Assembly (NCBI GenBank): GCA_964017125.1
Contig: OZ024915.1
Location: 16,236,480-16,300,479, forward strand
Length of the DNA stretch: 64,000 nucleotides
Direction of reading: 5' to 3'
Origin: Flabesymbios commensalis
Taxonomy: Eukaryota > Annelida > Polychaeta > Terebellida > Flabelligeridae
Below, piece by piece: positions 11,220-23,530 of the stretch. The notes under the pieces are model-generated. The model was not told where the DNA came from, searched no databases, and worked only from the letters and a program-made list of their open reading frames with translations. The position numbers and the translations under genes were made by a program. Position 1 is the first letter of the stretch; each line of letters starts with the position of its first letter.

Positions 11220-14200
11220 GCCGTCCCCCCGCGTCCGGGGAGACTGGGGTCGACTGTCAGGATGATCTAGCGAGGCAGAGATCCTACAACTCTACCAAGG
11301 GAGACCGTTTCTACCTTGCCTTTAATCAGGCTTTTCATGACTCTTCCGCTCCTTACGATGACCTTATATGGTCCGTCATGAGGGGCGGTCAGAGGCAGTG
11401 CAATTGTGATTAGTCGCAAAAATACATGTGAGCATGTGTCAATTTCCTTATATTGGAAAATGTTGTTCTGAGGTGAGCTGCGCGGTGGGCAAAGACGGAG
11501 ACGCGACATGGCTACGCAGAGCCTATCAGAATAGTTATCTAAGTCTGTATTTGCGTCAACAATGTACTTATGTGAAAATTCGCCCGGTAGTCTGAGTGTC
11601 GTTCTGTAAACGATTTCGGTGGCTGACCTACCCAATAACTCTTTAAGGGCGGAACGTGAGGCTAATAATACAGCAGGTAGTGTTGTGGTCCATGGATTCG
11701 GTGATTCGTGTGCCATAATGGCTGCTTTAAGCTGAAGGTGGAAACGTTCGACCATGCCATTCGATTGGGGGCGGTAGCTCGTTGTGCGGTTTCGTACTAT
11801 CCCGAATTGGTTACATAAACCATCCCATAATTTTGCTTCGAACTGGGCGCCTCTATCTGTGGTGATAGTGGCGGGAGTCCCAAACTGTTCTATCCACCCG
11901 CTAAAGAAGGTGTTCACGAAAAAATAACGGCCTTCTAAGTTATCCCTGAAATGTCTAATAGTAGCGTACACTGCTAAAAGCTTGCGATCGAACACACTGT
12001 AACATGTCTCTCCGGGAGTTATTTTTTTACTAAAAACTGAAAGTGGCTGCCACCAAAACGCCACCTACGGCGAAATCACTGGCGTTGCATGTGATATTCA
12101 ACGGTGCAGAGTGGTCTGGGTGTACCAAAAGGGTAGCATTAGCAAGTATTTGTTTAGACTCGATAAACGTCGAAGCTGCACTTTCGTTCCACTTCAAGTC
12201 GAAATTTGACTTAGGTGACAATCTTGTATGACCTTCATTAGCGGCAGTGAGTAATTGATTTAACGGTGTCAACTTATCCGCACAATGTGGTATAAATCTA
12301 TGATAATGGTTTATCATTCCCAAATATCGACGTGAAGCTCTTTGCTTTTCGGACCTGACGAAATTGACTATCGCGTCTACAGCACTGGGTAGCGGTGAAA
12401 TGCCTGCTGCACTAACATGGTGTCCTAGAAAAATTAATTCGGTAGTACCGAACTGACATTTCTCTGGTCCTATGATAATTCCATATTCTGCTAAACGGGT
12501 GAAATGAATTCTCAAATGTTTCTTATGCGTACGATGATTGGGGCTAACAAATCGTCAAAATATATGAACACGAAATCTAGTCCGCGCGTAACGTGATCTA
12601 TAAAACGTTGGAAGGTTTGGCCAGAATTTCTTAAAACAAACGGTGTCCTAGTGAAATTGAACAAGTCAAAGGTGTTGTAACCGCTGTTTTATGTACGTCG
12701 GACGGTTCAACCGGTATCTGGTAGTATGCCCGTACCAAGTCTATTTAAAAAAACTTTCGACCCTGCAAAACGTTGATTAAAGTCTTGTATATGGGGAATC
12801 GGGTATCGATCCGGTACTGTCTGAGCGTTCAAACTTCTATAATCTCCACATGGTCTCCACTCTCCATTTTTCTTAAGCACCATATGAGGCGATGACGACC
12901 ACTCACTGTCGCTGGGTTCGATAACGCCTAACTTTATCATGTCATCAAGGTCGCGTTTCGCAGTGACTAGTTTATCAGGTGCTGAACGTCGTGGGCGCGA
13001 AAATACTGGGTGAACTTTGGTCACTATTTTGTGTGTAATACCGTGCTTAACTGGTTCGCCCTTCGTTGTAGGACGAGTCAGTTCCCGAAACTGACCTAAT
13101 AATTTCGTGTACTCGTTTTGAACGGTGTCTACTCTATTCAGTGATAACGGTTTGATAGACGATAAAGTAGCTGGTATAGCTAAACCAGTTCGCATGTCTC
13201 TCAGACAACGACTTTTTAAGTCTACCAGTAAGCTGTAATGTATGAGAAAATCGGCTCCTATGATTGGTTGTTTGACGTCCGCTACTATGAATGTCCAAGC
13301 GTAATCTCGTTTAAAACCAACGTCGACGACGCGTCTACAATTACCGTAGGGATTAATAGTAGTATATTAGCTGCAACTAGGGGAAGATAGGCAGCGTCTG
13401 AAGTCCTTTTAGCGCAAGACTTGGCTAGCACGCTGACTGCTGCGCCCGTGTCGATTAAATAGTTACACTTGTTGTCTTTGTCTGCGACGTATAATAACTT
13501 AGAGGGAGATAAGCTGGGACAGGGAGCTTCAGCAGAGCCATGTCGCGCCTCAGTAATTTCGCCAGATGCAAGAGTCGCTACCTTGCTCTGGCCAACTAGT
13601 TCAAAGAAAACGCACAAGGTTCTCTGCATGTGTGTGCTCTGTCACCGAATGTTTGGTGATAAAAACAAACAGGTGCATCGGCAGTGTCGATCGGTTGAGC
13701 AACGTTTTTTTGCTGTGTTTGCAGCGGCGGTGCGTTAGGACGACTATCTTTTTTGTTATTATTTGAAACATCTTGCCTAGTAACAGTTTGATTATTGGGT
13801 ACAAACGGTTTGGCTTGCACATTCGGAATGAACTGTGTTAAGAGCGGCACGGTTCTCGTTTGCTTGTGAGCATTCGTATGTATGTTTTCTTCTGTGTTGC
13901 TTTGGCTGTGGCTGTCTCTAGTTTTTTGGGCCTGCGAGACAGGTCTTCCAACAGTCCAACGAGCTTTCCGCTCTCACTGACGTTTATCTCAGCAACCCCC
14001 GGCTTAGCTTCATCGACGTCCTTTTCTGCAGCGACAGCACCATCGGCCAACATGGCCAAATTGTCTAGCGATGCACTATCTGGCTGTGTAGCTAAATGAG
14101 CACGTACTGATGGCGGCATTTGTCAAATGAAGGCCTGGCGGATGACTGCCTTGCCTACAACCGTTTTGGTTCCAAAACCAGCTGTCTTCTGCAACCGCCT

Positions 14201-14832
14201 GAGAAATCTAGACGGTATGTCGGATCCCATTTTTTCACATGAAATCACCTTGTTGACTCTCTCTGGTGTCGTTAAACCTCGTCGTTCGATTAAGATCGCT
14301 TTCAAATTTTCGTACTTATGACTGAGAAACGGCTGTAATAATACGTCTCTAACATCAGTCGCTACTTCGCCAGAGAGTGCAGCACATGTCAATCTGTAAC
14401 GTTCGTCATCGTCTTTTATCTGGTGTAAATCCAATTGCGTTTCGATTTGATTAAACAACAACTCCGCGTTTGTTGAGTAAAAGGTAGCTATTTTGAATTT
14501 CGGCAGATTGGTTGAACGTCGTTGAGGCTGACGTCTGACCAGCGTAGGGCTTCTTGAGGATTCACTCCGTGACAAACCTCTCCGACGTCTGTTGCGATCA
14601 ATCCGCAGGAAATCAACTTTTAACCGTCTAAACTCTGCATCCGTGTCTTTTAGTTCTGCTGTGTTCTCATCACTCATAGGATAGTATGAATCTTTATGAT
14701 GAGCCCCTTTTCCGTCGAGGGGTGATGACACGAGACCTTCACTGTCTCCATTTTGAAATGTTGGTTTATTAAAATTAATTTAAAAATTGAGTTGCTGGCC
14801 TATTGGCTACTGTGCAATTCTCAGACGGTTAT
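11220..14832 (-). mobile_element. Broken Ty3/Gypsy (CsRn1-like) element, internal region, family 1
   Basis: Parts read right to left on the minus strand. Gag (about 13,600-14,731) starts MSSPLDGKGAHH and has a CHCC knuckle, CFYHQTFGDRAHTCREPC. A protease with [11 protein letters not shown] lies near 13,440. Reverse transcriptase (about 12,600-13,195) has [19 protein letters not shown] connection/RNase H region (about 12,030-12,515) has FLGHHVSAAGI. An integrase core (about 11,400-11,930) has TTDRGAQFEAKLW and YRPQSNGMVERFH. The Gag CHCC pattern (C-X2-H-X9-C-X3-C) is characteristic of the CsRn1 clade. The copy is broken in several places and looks young, because its duplicate is only about 2% diverged. 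Confidence 0.9.
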
Positions 14833-15809
14833 TGAAATGGTATGCATTTAAAACATACCAACTAGTTTGATTGTCGCACTCCGCGTGAGGAACTGTGTGC
14901 ACAGTTTTCTAGCTTGAGAAAAGTCTAGATGTGTGATAATTCTATTCATGAAGATTGTTCATTTAAATTCGCAGATAGTAGAGTGCAGGGGTTGCTGTAA
15001 TAACTGAAAAATCTCTATGCAGAAATGTGCGCGTGGAAGGGGTTATAGTTTTTCATTAAACATATGAATTGTGATGATTGTGGGTCGTGAACTGCATGCA
15101 AAAATGCCAGGATAAATGCTAAATTGCTATTCTAAGCTATATGGTGATAATAATTGGTAATTCGACCCGTGTGGAAAAAAAATATTTTTAACACAAGTCG
15201 AAAAACATACAATGTATCAAAGTAGTCGCCGTAGCTGAACTGTCAAGTCTCAAATTTAGATTTAATAAGAAATAATTAAATCCTGCCCATCATGAGAAAA
15301 TTTCGTTCTCGTAAAAATAGGCTGAGTGCGACTGTATTATGTGTGTACAGTTCGACTTAATTTATAGAATCATTTGTTGAAATTTTTGACTGACAGATGT
15401 CTATAAAGACTGCTTATATAAATCTATTAATGAATATTTCCCATAATGAACATCCTTTTTTTTAAAAAAAAATGTTCGCTATGAGAATTATTCTTATTGA
15501 CGTCCAAATCGGTCTCTCGCTTCGATTTGTATCGGTGCGTGTAGACTAGTGCCCATCGATGTAGACTGTACGGTTGTGTGATGTGCGGGTTGTATGCATA
15601 GCGGCACACTGCTGTGCTTCTATTCGGGTGCTGTGTGCCTCGGCTACCGTGCACTGTGTACGTGGTGTGCGTATGATCATTTGGCGTGCCGCATCAGCTC
15701 ATGACTCATTAACATATTTCGCAGCGAAGTGTGTCGCCGACGTTTCGTGTCAGACGAGACGGTCTGGAAAAAGTAGACTACCAAATTTTCATTCACAAAA
15801 TATCACACA
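14833..15809 (-). repeat. LTR type 2, copy a
   Basis: It begins TGAAATGGTATG next to the family 1 Gag leader, and its similarity to 22,044-23,009 ends at ...atatcacaca. Its overall plan matches LTR type 1: a terminal tggtatg/acatacca pair, a mid-LTR inverted pair around poly-A, gagaaaatttcgttctc, and a TGACGTCC box at 15,498-15,505. The rest is diverged. It acts as the 5' LTR of the element to its left. Confidence 0.7.
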
Positions 15810-18800
15810 TTATTAGGTAGCAAATATTTTGCTCAATAATTTAATTGCAGTTGACCTATTCTAATAAATGTTGCCAGGCCTGGCGAATTCATATTTACAA
15901 ATTAAAATTATCATAATTATGGTACGTGCGATTGGTCCCGCCATAGATGTCGTTATGCGCCACTATGGCGTGGACCATATGCACGAACCGGGCAGGAGTC
16001 TGGATTGTTCGTCCGACTCTGGTTTTCCTCACGGTTGCCAACGTCGAAATTTGGTCGCGATTAGTGATATTCGAACTATTTCCTGTATTCGAGTCTTTTA
16101 CGGCATCGGTTGAACCAGGGGTTTTACCCCGTAAATGTAAAGGTATGCGTGAGTATGTTCGCAAACCGCTGCCGTCCCCGTTAGCGTGGGAAACGGCGGG
16201 GGCTCGCAAATGTGGCGCTACATAAGATTTGCCTTTGTTAGGCAATTTAACTTGATCAGCTGGTTGCTGTGGGACAGTGGCCAATTTGGTACTGTTTCTG
16301 ACTGCCGTCGACTGTGTCTGTTTTACATTCGTCCTGTTGGACGTCTGAGTGTTCGCACTACTAGGTCCTGATGGGTCCTGTGGATTCCCACTAGCGATCC
16401 TGGTAGTCTTCGAGCGCTGTATTTTTGTTGGCGTTGTACGCTGTGTTGTCGGACCTGTCGTAGGCTCGCACTCCAAATGTGCGTGTTTAACTCGGTCTAA
16501 TGAGACCGTTTCCACCTTGTCTTTAATCAGGATTTTCATGACTCTGCCACTCCTCGCGACGACCTCATATGGGCCGTCGTAAGGGGCGGTCAGAGGCGGC
16601 GCAATTCCTTGGCCGGAATTTCGCAGACCAAACGGTGTCCTGGTAAAATTGAAAAGACCAAAAGGTGTAGTGATGGCTGTCTTGGGTATGTCTGACGGTT
16701 CCACAGGAATTTGGTAATATGCTCTAACCAAATCAATTTTTGAAAGAATTTTTGAGCCAGCGTGAAATCCTGAATATGTGGGATTGGGTAACAGTCGGGT
16801 ACGGTCTGAGCGTTCAAGCTTCTGTAATCTCCACATGGTCTCCAGTCGCCATTTTTTTTTGGTACCATATGAAGCGCTGAGGATCATTCACTGTCGCTGG
16901 GTTCGATAACTCCTAACTTGATCATGTCGTCGAACTCGCGTTTCGCAGTGACAAGTTTATCGGGTGCCAATCGTCGTGGGCACGCGAACACCAGGTGTCC
17001 TTTCGTTACGATTTTATGTGTAATACCGTGTTTAACGGTCTCAACGGTCTTAACAGTGTCCACTCTGTTCAATGACAGTGGTCTGATTGACGACAGTGAA
17101 GCGGGAATAGCTAAACCGGTTCTCATGTCTCTAAGACCTCGACTTCTTAGGTCTACTAGCAAATTGTAATGAATTAAAAAATCGGCCCCTATGATGGGTT
17201 GTTGCACGTCCGCCACTATAAATGTCCACAGATAGTCACGTTTTAAGCCGACGTCGACGACGCGTTTACTGTTGCCGTAGGTATTGATAGTAGTGTTGTT
17301 AGCGGCCACCAGGGTGAAGCAGTCTGCGTCCGAAATCCTGTTAGCGCAAGATTTTGGCAAAACGCTGACCGCTGCGCCGGTGTCAATCAGATATTTGCAT
17401 TTATTATTTTTGTCTGCGACGTACAATAACTTAGAATGAAACAACTTGGGAAGGGTAGCTTCCACGGAGTCATGTCGCGTCTCGATTATCCCGCCAGATG
17501 CAAGAGTCGCTACCTTGCTCTGGCTTAGCAGTTTAAAGAAAATGCGCAAGGGTTTCTGCACGTGCGTGCCTTGTCACCGAAAGTTTGGTGTAAGTAGCAA
17601 ACAGGTGCATTAGCCGTATCGATCCGGTTCGCAGCATTTTTTTGCTGTGCGTTCTGCGGCGGTGCGTATGGACGAATATTTTGCTTGTCAATTTTAAAAT
17701 CACCTTGTTTGGTAATAACAAACTCTGTGGCCTGAGCGATTGGACTGAATGGGGGCCTAGGTACATTATTATCATTAGCATGTCCACATCCTGAGTTCCT
17801 CTTCTTTTCCGCTGCTGTCGCGGTCTCTAATTTCTTTAATCTTTTTGATAAAACCTCGAGCAGTCCCACTAATTTAGCAGTTTCGTCGATCTTAATCTCT
17901 GCAACCCCCGGCTTACTCTCTTCCACATCCGTCTCTGAAGCTAGGGCCCTGTCGGCCAACATGGCCAAACTCTCCAAAGTAGCACTATCTGGCTGTGTGG
18001 CCAAATGGGCACGAATTGAAGTCGGCATTTGCCTGATAAATGCTTGGCGTATAACCTCCTTTCCGACCACTGCTTGGGTTCCGAAACCTGCCGTCTTCTG
18101 GAGGCGTCTTAAAAATTTTGAGGGGATGTCCCAGCCCATCTTTTCTCTGGAAATCACCTTATTTACCCGTTCGGGTGTGGTTAAACCTCGTCGCTCAATT
18201 AATATACTTTTCAAGCTTTTGTACTTGTGCGACGTGAAAGATTGGAGTAGGACATATCTCACATCAGAGGCGACCTCGCCTGAAAGTGCCCATCTTTTCT
18301 CTGGAAATCACCTTATTTACCCGTTCGGGTGTGGTTAAACCTCGTCGCTCAATTAATATACTTTTCAAGCTTTCGTACTTGTGCGACGTGAAAGGTTGGA
18401 GTAGGACATCTCTGACATCAGAGGCGACCTCACCTGAAAGTGCTGCACATGTCATCGTTAATTTGATGAAGATCGAACTGTGTTTCGATCTGGTTGAACC
18501 ATAGTTCAACATCTGTAGCGTAAAAGGTTGCTATCTTGAATTTAGGTAAGTTCGTTGAACGTCTCGGTGGCTGTCTTCTGCATGGTGATGGGCTTTTTGA
18601 TGAGTCACTCCTAGAGTGATTTCTTGTTCGTTGATTTCGAGCGATTTGAGCAAAATCCTCCTTAAGCCTTTTGTACTCATTGTCAGCCTCGCGGAAACAA
18701 ACTTCGTTCTCCTCGCTTTCCAAGTAATATTTTTTTTTTCGGCGAGCTCCCTGACCTTCCATGCAGAGGCGTAGACACGAAACCTTCACTTTTGTGTGTT

Positions 18801-18836
18801 GTAGACATTTTGAAATGTTTGAAATGCAAACGGTGT
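15810..18836 (-). mobile_element. Broken Ty3/Gypsy (CsRn1-like) element, family 2
   Basis: Read right to left: Gag starting MEGQGARRKKKYY near 18,770, with a CHCC knuckle (CYLHQTFGDKARTC) near 17,590; protease [15 protein letters not shown] near 17,380; the start of reverse transcriptase with [18 protein letters not shown] near 16,840; and a C-terminal Pol tail ([15 protein letters not shown], then a long polar region) at about 15,900-16,600. Gag and Pol differ clearly from family 1, so it is a distinct lineage of the same clade. It lies between LTR type 2 on its left and LTR type 1 on its right. It is broken and lacks much of Pol. Confidence 0.88.
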
Positions 18837-19832
18837 TGAAATGGTATGTCATTTTATCACATACCAGCTATTTCGGTGACGTTTGGTGAGTGGGTTAGAC
18901 TGTACATTGCCGTCTAGACTTTATTAAAAATGTCAGTATATGTTGAATCTGTAGCAGTGTAGGTTTTTGAGATTGTCCATGCTATGTCGCATGTTGCTGA
19001 GATATTTGAATATTCTTCACTGGGATTGCATATAATTTCTTTTCACTTAATCACACATATATATATTTTGTGAAAACTGTAGCTCAAGATTGTATATAGA
19101 ATGCCAGAAATAATTACTACATGCTATGCTAAGCTATGATAATAGTATATGGTAAATCGACTTGGGTGGAAAAAAAATGTTCACGCAAGTCGAAAAACAC
19201 ATGCAAATGTTGAAAGTGTTTCGCTATAGCGCAACTGTCAAATCGAATATTTCGTTATTATATAAGTTTGATTTACTGAAATCAACTATCATGAGAAAAT
19301 TTCGTTCTCTGTCTGATAGGGTAAATGTGACTGCAGTAAAAACAGTTTTGGAAATAGTATTTTAAAACATGACTGACAGTAGTCTACGCGAGCTGCTGAT
19401 ATAATATATCATTTCACTGACGAATGATTTCTGCGGTGAACACTCCACTTTTTTTATTTATATGGTATGTTCATCGCCGATTCATTCTTGATGACGTCCG
19501 AATCGATCGCTCGCTTCGTTTCGTTTATTGTCGTGTAATTCGGTTGTCGTCGTGGGCGAGTAGCTAAGTTAGGGAAACCAGCGTCCAATATGGCGCTCAC
19601 TTACCAAATACATTCATTATTAACAGCATTCCCTGAAATAAAGTATTGTTATAATAATAAAATATTGACCTATGGTCCTGGAAATATGTTTTACAGACCG
19701 ACTAGGACCGTTTATTCACATTTATTTTCAGGCGAACAATTTTATTTGGTCCTAATCCTATTAAAGGTTATCTGAGTCGAAGCGATATTTTTCGATAATT
19801 TTTTCTTTGTCAATTTTTTCTGAAAAATCGAA
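18837..19832 (-). repeat. LTR type 1, copy b
   Basis: Near-identical to 9,479-10,484, with roughly 2% substitutions counted by eye and a few small indels. It follows the family 2 Gag leader directly, so it sits in the 5' LTR position for that element. Confidence 0.75.
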
Positions 19833-22043
19833 GGTTTGGCCAGAATTTCTTAAAACGAACGGTGTCCTAGTGAAATTGAACAAGTCAAAGGTGTTGTAAC
19901 CGCTGTTTTATGTACGTCGGACGGTTCAACATGTATCTGGTAGTATGCCCGTACCAAGTCTATTTTAAAAAAACTTTCGACCCTGCAAAACGTTGATTAA
20001 AGTCTTGTATATGGGGAATCGGATATCGATCCGGTACTGTCTGAGCGTTCAAACTTCTATAAACTCCACACGGTCTCCACTCTCCATTTTTCTTAGGCAC
20101 CATATGAAGCGATGACGACCACTCACTGTCGCTGGGTTCGATAACGCCTAACTTTATCATGTCATCGAGCTCGCGTTTCACAGTGACTAGTTTATCAGGT
20201 GCTAAACGTCGTGGGCGCGAAAATACTGGGTGAACTTTGGTCACTATTTTGTGTGTAATACCGTGTTTAACTGGTTCGCCCTTCGTTGTAGGACGAGTCA
20301 GTTCCCGAAACTGACCAAATAATTTCGTGTGGTCGTTTTGAACGGTGTCTACTCTATTCAGTGATAACGGTTTAATAGACGATAAAGTAGCTGGTATAGC
20401 TAAACCAGTTCGCATGTCTCTCAGACAACGACTTTTTAAGTCTACCAGTAAGCTGTAATGTATGAGAAAATCGGCTCCTATGATTGGTTGTTTGACGTCC
20501 GCTACTATGAATGTCCAAGCGTAATCTCGTTTAAGACCAACGTCGATGACGCGTCTACAATTACCGTAGGGATTAATAGTATTATTATTAGCTGCAACTA
20601 GGGGAAGATAGGCAGCGTCTGAAGTCCTTTTAGCGCAAGACTTTGGTAGCACGCTGACTGCTGCGCCCGTGTCGATTAAATAGTTACACTTGTTGTCTTT
20701 GTCTGCGACGTATAATAACTTAGAGGGAGATAAGCTGGGACAGGGAGCTTCAGCAGAGCCATGTCGCGCCAGATGCAAGAGTCGCTACCTTGCTCTGGCC
20801 AACTAGTTCAAAGAAAACGCACAAGGTTCTCTGCATGTGTGTGCTCTGTCACCGAATGTTTGGTGATAAAAACAAACAGGTGCATCGGCAGTGTCGATCG
20901 GTTGAGCAACGTTTTTTTGCTGTGCTTGCAGCGGCGGTGCGTTAGGACGACTATCTTTTTTGTTATTATTTGAAACATCTTGCCTAGTAACAGTTTGATT
21001 ATTGGGTACAAACGGTTTGGCTTGCACATTCGGAATGAACTGTGTTAAGAGCGGCACGGTTCTCGTTTGCTTGTGAGCATTCATATGTTTTCTTCTGTGT
21101 TGCTTTGGCTGTGGCTGTCTCTAGTTTTTTGGGCCTGCGAGACAGGTCTTCCAACAGTCCAACGAGCTTTCCGCTCTCACTGACGTTTATCTCAGCAACC
21201 CCCGGCTTAGCTTCATCGACGTCCTTTTCTGCAGCGACAGCACCATGGCCAACATGGCCAAATTGTCTAGCGATGCACTATCTGGCTGTGTAGCTAAATG
21301 AGCATGTACTGATGGCGGCATTTGTCAAATGAAGGCCTGGCGGATGACTGCCTTGCCTACAACCGTTTTGGTTCCAAAACCAGCTGTCTTCTGCAACCGC
21401 CTGAGAAATCTAGACGGTATGTCGGATCCCATTTTTTCACATGAAATCACCTTGTTGACTCTCTCTGGTGTCGTTAAACCTCGTCGTTCGATTAAGATCG
21501 CTTTCAAATTTTCGTACTTATGACTGAGAAACGGCTGTAATAATACGTCTCTAACATCAGTCGCTACTTCGCCAGAGAGTGCAGCACATGTCAATCTGTA
21601 ACGTTCGTCATCGTCTTTTATCTGGTGTAAATCAAATTGTGTTTCGATTTGATTAAACAACAACTCCGCGTCTGTTGAGTAAAAGGTGGCTATTTTGAAT
21701 TTCGGCAGATTGGTTGAACGTCGTTGAGGCTGACGTCTGACCAGCGTAGGGCTTCTTGAGGATTCACTCCGTGACAAACCTCTCCGACGTCTGTTGCGAT
21801 CAATCCGCAAGAAATCAACTTTTAACCGTCTAAACTCTGCATCCGTGTCTTTTAGTTCTGCTGTGTTCTCATCACTCATAGGATAGTATGAATCTTTATG
21901 ATGAGCCCCTTTTCCGTCGAGGGGTGATGACACGAGAGCTTCACTGTCTCCATTTTGAAATTTTGGTTTATTGAAATTAATTTAAAAATTGAAACGTCTG
22001 AGTTGCTGGCCTATTGGCTACTGTGCAATTCTCAGACGGTTAT
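19833..22043 (-). mobile_element. Second, shorter copy of the family 1 CsRn1-like element
   Basis: This is almost the same sequence as the Gag, protease and early reverse transcriptase part of 11,220-14,832. Gag (about 20,803-21,933) has the same CHCC knuckle. The protease region includes [15 protein letters not shown] and [14 protein letters not shown], and reverse transcriptase starts with [14 protein letters not shown]. No integrase part is present. It is a broken copy and part of the duplicated block. Confidence 0.9.
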
Positions 22044-23009
22044 TGAAATGGTATGCATTTAAAACATACCAACTAGTTTGATTGTCGCACTCCGCGTGAG
22101 GAACTGTGTGCACAGTTTTCTAGCTTGAGAAAAGTCTAGATGTGTGATAATTCTATTCATGAAGATTGTTCATTTAAATTCGCAGATAGTAGAGTGCAGG
22201 GGCTGCTGTAATAACTGAAAAATCTCTATGCAGAAATGTGCGCGTGGAAGGGGTTATAGTTTTTCATTAAACATATGAATTGTGATGATTGTGGGTCGTG
22301 AACTGCATGCAAAAATGCCAGGATAAATGCTAAATTGCTATTCTAAGCTATATGGTGATAATAATTGGTAATTCGACCCGTGTTGAAAAAAAATATTTTT
22401 TATCACAAGTCGAAAAACATACAATGTATCAAAGTAGTCGCCGTAGCTGAACTGTCAAGATTTAATAAGAAATAAATAAATCCTGCCCATCATGAGAAAA
22501 TTTCGTTCTCGTAAAAATAGGCTGAGTGCGACTGTATTATGTGTCTACAGTTCGACTTAATTTATAGAATCATTTGTTGAAATTTTTGACTGACAGATGT
22601 CTATAAAGACTGCTTATATAAATCTATTGATGAATATTTCCCATAATGAACATCCTTTTTTTTTAAAAAAAATGCTCACTATGAGAATTATTCTTATTGA
22701 CGTCCAAATCGGTCTTTCGCTTCGATTTGTATCGGTGCGTGTAGACTAGTGCCCATCGATGTAGACTGTACGGTTGTGTGATGTGCGGGTTGTATGCATA
22801 GCGGCACACTGCTGTGCTTCTATTCGGGTGCTGTGTGCCTCGGCTACCGTGCACTGTGTACGTGGTGTGCGTATGATCATTTGGCGTGCCGCATCAGCTC
22901 ATGACTCATTAACATATTTCGCAGCGAAGTGTGTCGCCGACGTTTCGTGTCAGACGAGACGGTCTGGAAAAAGTAGACTACCAAATTTTCATTCACAAAA
23001 TATCACACA
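22044..23009 (-). repeat. LTR type 2, copy b
   Basis: Near-identical to 14,833-15,809 along its length and adjacent to the family 1 Gag leader. Similarity between the two copies stops at 15,809/23,009. Sequence to the right may still belong to the LTR, because 23,320-23,510 resembles the outer part of LTR type 1. Confidence 0.7.
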
Positions 23010-23269
23010 ATGTGTGACCTGATTTGCAATATTTAGTAACACATATTAAAATAAAATCAGTCTCTCTTTCCTGACTGAGAAAGATATTTTGGAAAAAATC
23101 ATCTTGTCTAAACTTGTCTTGTCTAAACTTGTCTTAACTCCAGACGCTGTGCCGGCCTATGTGGCCTTGACATGTGAGCGGCATTTGCCGTGCACGCCGC
23201 TGATTCAAGATGGCGGCCTAATTTATGCTAATTATGCCGATCTGAGCTGATGGGGTGATGTTGCAGTGC

Positions 23270-23530
23270 ATTACGGGTAGGAGGGAGCACGTGAGGCTAT
23301 ACGACAGTCAATTGAGCTGAAGTTAGGGGGACCGGCTGCCAAGATGGCGGCCTCTTACCAATTACCATAAAAATAATTCTGCTGCCACTGAGATAAAAAT
23401 TATAATTACAGTCATAAAATGTCGACCTACAGTCCTAACAATGATGTATTTATAGACCAGATAAGACCTTTTATTCACATATATTTCAGGCGAACAGTTT
23501 TAAGTGGCTCTTCAACAAATGTTTAGTAAC
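23270..23530 (-). repeat. LTR-like fragment related to 10,205-10,400
   Basis: Shared words include aagttaggg, cca-gatgg/atatgg, cttaccaa, gacctac-gtcct, ttttattcacat and caggcgaaca-tttta. This is either the outer part of LTR type 2 copy b or a separate decayed LTR. Confidence 0.5.

Noticed and set aside
14833-14860. Primer-binding site next to LTR type 2
   Set aside because: The bases following the LTR on the minus strand do not begin TGG and match no tRNA 3' end I can name, so no site is annotated.
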